Shown here: in pieces, positions 60,832-64,000 of the stretch
Layout: each line of letters begins with the position of its first letter
Position numbering within the stretch: position 1 is the stretch's first letter
Assembly: GCA_964627035.1 (NCBI GenBank)
Contig: CAZVKN010000002.1
Span: 123,144-187,143 of the forward strand
Source of the DNA: CAZVKN01 sp964627035
GTDB taxonomy: Bacteria > Electryoneota > AABM5-125-24 > Hatepunaeales > Hatepunaeaceae
DNA length: 64,000 nucleotides
Direction of reading: 5' to 3'
Translations under genes and position numbers: made by a program
The notes under the pieces: generated by a model
Seen by the model: only the letters and a program-made list of their open reading frames with translations
The model's database searches: none
What the model was told of the DNA's origin: nothing

Positions 60832-60859
60832 TTGCACGGTGACTGTTCCCATTTATAAA
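60832..60859 (+). promoter_or_regulatory. Probable promoter of the PBP1A operon
   Basis: TTGCAC (60832-60837), 16 bases, TATAAA (60854-60859). Transcription would begin about 8 bases before the ATG at 60874, which lacks a Shine-Dalgarno sequence. Confidence 0.45.
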
Positions 60860-60873
60860 TGTAACCGATTTAA

Positions 60874-61863
60874 ATGAGTCCGACTAAGAAAACTACACCC
60901 AAAAGACGCAGCTCTGCAAAGAACAAACGCAAGGCATCTAAGAAGAAGAAAGGTAAAAAGTCATCTTCCGGATTAGGGAAGCTTTCATTGATCCTTCTTG
61001 CTATCTTCACCGTTTCAACAGTTCTTGAAACCCAATTCTACTATGTAGAAAAGACAGTCGGGAGTTTTCTGAACCTACGGAATAAAGGGAGGGAAGCCTA
61101 CGGAACGACTTGGGAGCGGAGACAGCAGTCGGATCTTGCCGAGGAGCTGCTCGAACAGGAAGCAGGTGAAGCAAGCTCTATTCGCAGAAAAGCGGAGCGG
61201 GTGAACAGTTTCTCAGAATTGATGAGCATCGTTCCTTCCGATGATGGATTGTCGTTGTCTCCAGCTAAATTCATCGAACTCTATCTGAATCTTCCTGCAG
61301 CCATGCAATCAATTTTGGTAGAACAAACAGAATTGACCAATTACCAACGTGGGAATCGGTGGCAGCGAACATCAATCTGGAAACAAGGTGAAGATGGAGC
61401 AGCTTACCTGATTGATTCACGAAATCAGATAATCAAAAGTATTGTCATCAGCAGGCTGTTTTTGAATGCAGCCGACAGCTACGGCGCTTCAACACCCGGC
61501 ACGCTATCCGAAATCCCGGAATTTGCCGGTCACATCTATCCGGCTGAAAAGTTTAACAAGCTCTTCTTTTCCTTAACTGATGAGAAGCGCAGCGCATTCT
61601 TTCCTGAACCCGGAATTTTGCTGAAACTTCCGAGAAACATCGTTTACATCGGGCTGTCACCGTCTGAGAACCAACATGATCTTGGCATGATAGGCTTTGA
61701 ATCCGAAACAGTTGACGGGAATATGGTCACACGTTATCCAGCGTCTGCTTCTATGATGCAACAGATTATCTGGAAATTTTCATGGGAAAATAGTGACACT
61801 CTGTTTTCGCCCGATATTCCATCAACTGAGTCACCCAAAAATAAGAATGTTACCATCTTCTAA
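60874..61863 (+). CDS. Membrane protein of unknown function with Lys-rich cytoplasmic tail, next to PBP1A
   Basis: 329 residues. The first 35 are extremely basic (KKTTPKRRSSAKNKRK, SKKKKGKKSS), followed by one TM (LSLILLAIFTVSTVLE, about 38-55) and an extracytoplasmic domain of about 270 residues. That domain has a helical part (ERRQQSDLAEELLEQEAGEASSIRRKAERV) and a mixed part with repeated aromatic positions (WQRTSIWKQGEDGAAYLIDSRN, GHIYPAEKFNKLFFSL). I recognise no family. It is separated from the PBP1A gene by 13 bases, so a cell-wall role is likely by context only. Confidence 0.6.
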   Translation: MSPTKKTTPKRRSSAKNKRKASKKKKGKKSSSGLGKLSLILLAIFTVSTVLETQFYYVEKTVGSFLNLRNKGREAYGTTWERRQQSDLAEELLEQEAGEASSIRRKAERVNSFSELMSIVPSDDGLSLSPAKFIELYLNLPAAMQSILVEQTELTNYQRGNRWQRTSIWKQGEDGAAYLIDSRNQIIKSIVISRLFLNAADSYGASTPGTLSEIPEFAGHIYPAEKFNKLFFSLTDEKRSAFFPEPGILLKLPRNIVYIGLSPSENQHDLGMIGFESETVDGNMVTRYPASASMMQQIIWKFSWENSDTLFSPDIPSTESPKNKNVTIF

Positions 61864-61876
61864 CTGAACAACCCGT

Positions 61877-63898
61877 ATGAAAATAGTTCATATATTAGTA
61901 ATACTCATACTGTTATTATGCCTGATTGCAACTGTCGGGTTCGTTCAGTTGTCAGCTCATATTCCGAGGCTTCCCGATCAATTAAGCCTGCTGGCGAACG
62001 CTCCGGCGACCGAGATCTATGCCCGCGACGGGGAACTGATACGCTCTCTCGGTGGGAGAGAGTACATCTCTATTGACAGAATTTCGCCACATTTTCTGAA
62101 CGCCGTAGTCGCTGCAGAAGACAAGCGATTCTACAAACATCATGGGGTTGACCACATCGCCACAGCAAGGTCGCTCTATCTCAATGTGGTTAAGATGGGC
62201 AAAGGACCCGGTGGCAGCAGCATAACTCAGCAGTTAGCCAAAAACCTCTTCTTTAAGTTCCATCGCTCCTGGAAGCGAAAACTGCTTGAAGCACTTGCTG
62301 CGATGGCAATCGAGGATAGGTTTAGCAAGGATAAGATACTTGAGACATATTGCAACTTAGTCTATTTCGGTCCGTACTCCTACGGCATTGAGCGAGCATC
62401 AAGCTCATACTTCGGCAAACATGCTTCCGATTTAGAGCTGCATGAAGCTGTTCTGCTGGCTGGTATCCTCAACTCACCTGGAATATACGACCCTTTTAAG
62501 CATCCTGAACGAGCTAAAAAAAGACAAATTGTCATCCTCCGCCGTATGGCAAAAGCCGGGATGCTCGATCAGACGGATATTGACAGTATTGCCTCTGTTC
62601 CCTTTGATTTGTCATCTCACAGACCCCAAAACCTGTGCAGTTCCTTTCCGATTGATTACACACTGCAAATCGCTCGCAATGAAATCGGTAAAGAGTTGGT
62701 TAATTATGGCGGGGTGCTGATCCGCACTACGCTTGACATGACACTTCAGAATATGGGTGAACAGACACTCGCTAACGGCTTATCAGCACTTGAACAGAAA
62801 CTTGCTCCTCTTCCGGAAGATGCCGATACCCGGCTTGAAGGAGCTCTCGTCGCCATTGACGTTGCATCAGGTGATGTTCGTGCTCTCGTTGGAGGACGGA
62901 ACTATAGCGAAAGCCAGTACAATCGTGCTATCTATGCCAAGCGTCAACCAGGATCATCATTCAAGCCGGTCATTTATCTGACCGCACTCGAAAAACTTGA
63001 CATATCACCTGTATCTGTGTACAACGACTCATTGATATCTTACAAACTTGATCGTCGTCGTGTGTGGAAACCACCAAACTACAGCCGGAGATATCAGGGA
63101 GCAGTAATCCTGAAATACGCCTTGATGAAGTCGCTGAATACAGTCGCTGCCCAGTTGATTCACCAGACCAAACCGGATGCTGTGATTAACACCGCAGCTC
63201 GACTTGGGATCAGGGAAGAACTGAAACCGAATCTGTCACTTGCTCTCGGCTCGCAGGGAATCCCCCCCTTGCAGTTGGCGACCATGATAGCCACAATCGC
63301 CAATCAGGGAGTATCTGTAGAGCCTCACATGGTGAGACGGATTGAAGAACGGGGTGGCGAGACATTGTATGAAAGATTATCGGTTGGAGAAACCCGCTTC
63401 TCGGCAGAGACAATATCCATCTTAATTGATATGCTTTCAGGTGTCATTGACGGCGGCACGGGCAGCGTAATCCGTCGGAAAGGTTTTCGAGGGGCTGCTT
63501 TTGGAAAAACCGGGACCACCGACGACTATCGTGACGCATGGTTTGTCGGATCTACCCCGACCCTCGCTGTCGCTGTTTGGGTTGGCTACGACGACTACCG
63601 ACCGATGCGTTATACAAACGGCAACGGTGTTACCGGAGGTGGAGGGGCTGCTCCCATCTGGGCAGATTTCATAATCAAAGCTACAGCGGGATCACCGTCA
63701 AGAGCTTTTAGAATTCCAGACAACGTTTCACAGGTTTACGCCAACGTTAAAACCGGCGAGATCAGTGAGGATCTGACCGAAGGCTTCATTTCTGTTATGC
63801 TGTTTAATGATGAAATAACAGAACTTTTGAATGCTCAGAAACAGGACGAGCTGTCGGATCTGGAAGAGATTTCACCTCATGCGCCTACAATTGAGTGA
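61877..63898 (+). CDS. Penicillin-binding protein 1A-type bifunctional peptidoglycan synthase
   Basis: 673 residues. One N-terminal TM, then the GT51 transglycosylase domain with EDKRFYKHHG (catalytic Glu81), GGSSITQQLAKN and KRKLLEALAAMAIE. The transpeptidase domain has SSFK (Ser360, Lys363), the SLN motif (MKSLNTVAAQL) and KTGTT (Lys544). All catalytic motifs are intact. It is short for a class A PBP and ends in an acidic tail (DELSDLEEISPHAPTIE). It polymerises and crosslinks peptidoglycan in the periplasm. Confidence 0.95.
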   Translation: MKIVHILVILILLLCLIATVGFVQLSAHIPRLPDQLSLLANAPATEIYARDGELIRSLGGREYISIDRISPHFLNAVVAAEDKRFYKHHGVDHIATARSLYLNVVKMGKGPGGSSITQQLAKNLFFKFHRSWKRKLLEALAAMAIEDRFSKDKILETYCNLVYFGPYSYGIERASSSYFGKHASDLELHEAVLLAGILNSPGIYDPFKHPERAKKRQIVILRRMAKAGMLDQTDIDSIASVPFDLSSHRPQNLCSSFPIDYTLQIARNEIGKELVNYGGVLIRTTLDMTLQNMGEQTLANGLSALEQKLAPLPEDADTRLEGALVAIDVASGDVRALVGGRNYSESQYNRAIYAKRQPGSSFKPVIYLTALEKLDISPVSVYNDSLISYKLDRRRVWKPPNYSRRYQGAVILKYALMKSLNTVAAQLIHQTKPDAVINTAARLGIREELKPNLSLALGSQGIPPLQLATMIATIANQGVSVEPHMVRRIEERGGETLYERLSVGETRFSAETISILIDMLSGVIDGGTGSVIRRKGFRGAAFGKTGTTDDYRDAWFVGSTPTLAVAVWVGYDDYRPMRYTNGNGVTGGGGAAPIWADFIIKATAGSPSRAFRIPDNVSQVYANVKTGEISEDLTEGFISVMLFNDEITELLNAQKQDELSDLEEISPHAPTIE

Positions 63899-64000
63899 AT
63901 TAAAATGGCTCTTCGCTGAATCGTGTGGGTTGTACCCAAGTTACTTGGAGCGACTGTCTTGAGAATCAAGCCGCATGGGTTAACATTTGATTGTTCTTTG

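Larger units (their letters stand above)
60458..60873. other. 416-bp divergent intergenic region between gdhA and the PBP operon
   Basis: Contains the unmapped gdhA promoter, element F copy 4 (60668-60730) and a promoter for the plus-strand genes. No gene is evident. Confidence 0.6.

Noticed and set aside
63899..64000. Possible start of another gene at the right edge
   Set aside because: About 100 bases without a convincing ribosome site or long open frame; nothing can be supported.

Overview
The window is a 64-kb piece of an uncultivated-looking bacterial chromosome with moderate GC and dense, mostly co-directional housekeeping genes. The outer-membrane/periplasm gene set (LspA, TolC, HlyD adaptor, lipoproteins, PBP1A, heptosyltransferase-like GT9) marks a Gram-negative. 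A secreted protein with a C-terminal type IX secretion sorting domain (YPNPFN motif), a BACON-domain lipoprotein and many long TPR proteins point to the FCB superphylum (Marinimicrobia / Calditrichota / Zixibacteria / Electryoneota-like lineages). The best promoters seen (TTGACA-N17-TATATT upstream of tRNA-Lys) are sigma70-like rather than Bacteroidota-type. The lineage is an inference; no rRNA is present.

Layout. 1-2.2 kb: 3' end of a probable ileS, traR/dksA, lspA, MBL hydrolase. 2.5-7.6 kb: T9SS-sorted secreted protein, phosphoglucose/phosphomannose isomerase, sugar-phosphate nucleotidyltransferase, metK, ended by a strong terminator. 7.7-10.7 kb (minus): acyl-CoA synthetase-like gene with a perfect in-frame 81-bp tandem duplication, DinB-like protein, flavin reductase. 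11-20.3 kb: BACON lipoprotein, S2P protease, mutL, miaA, HlyD-MacB permease-TolC exporter. 20.3-28.7 kb: a giant acidic TPR protein with eleven spaced Trp motifs, M24 peptidase, GT9, sugar-phosphate transferase, serS. 28.7-33.2 kb: trkA, a small P-loop kinase-like gene, trkH, OppF-type ATPase. 33.2-49.7 kb: ybbR, tsaD, vWA protein, lipoprotein, mltG, uvrD/pcrA, 1264-aa TPR protein, tag, M28 peptidase, polA. 49.7-60.5 kb: repeat-rich spacers, secreted unknown, purD, orphan DNA methyltransferase, SLC13 transporter remnant, tRNA-Lys(CUU), TauE/UreH-like membrane protein, LMW-PTP, CapD/PglF-like dehydratase, gdhA. 60.9-63.9 kb: unknown membrane protein plus PBP1A.

The most striking non-coding feature is a dense population of small palindromic intergenic elements, at least five families (called A, C, D, E, F here, plus G and H). 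Several share one design: two adjacent hairpins enclosed by a closing inverted repeat. They sit mostly just 3' of genes, are nested inside one another (C inside A; D inside C; F inside H), and some contribute codons or stop codons to genes. E copies show partial compensatory changes in their stems. No transposase lies in the window; REPIN/RAYT-like or MITE-like mobilisation from elsewhere in the genome is my inference.

No CRISPR array, prophage or complete defence system was found. The candidates most worth following are the palindromic element network, the Trp-motif acidic TPR protein encoded next to the exporter, the orphan methyltransferase beside a truncated transporter, and the unknown partner gene of PBP1A.
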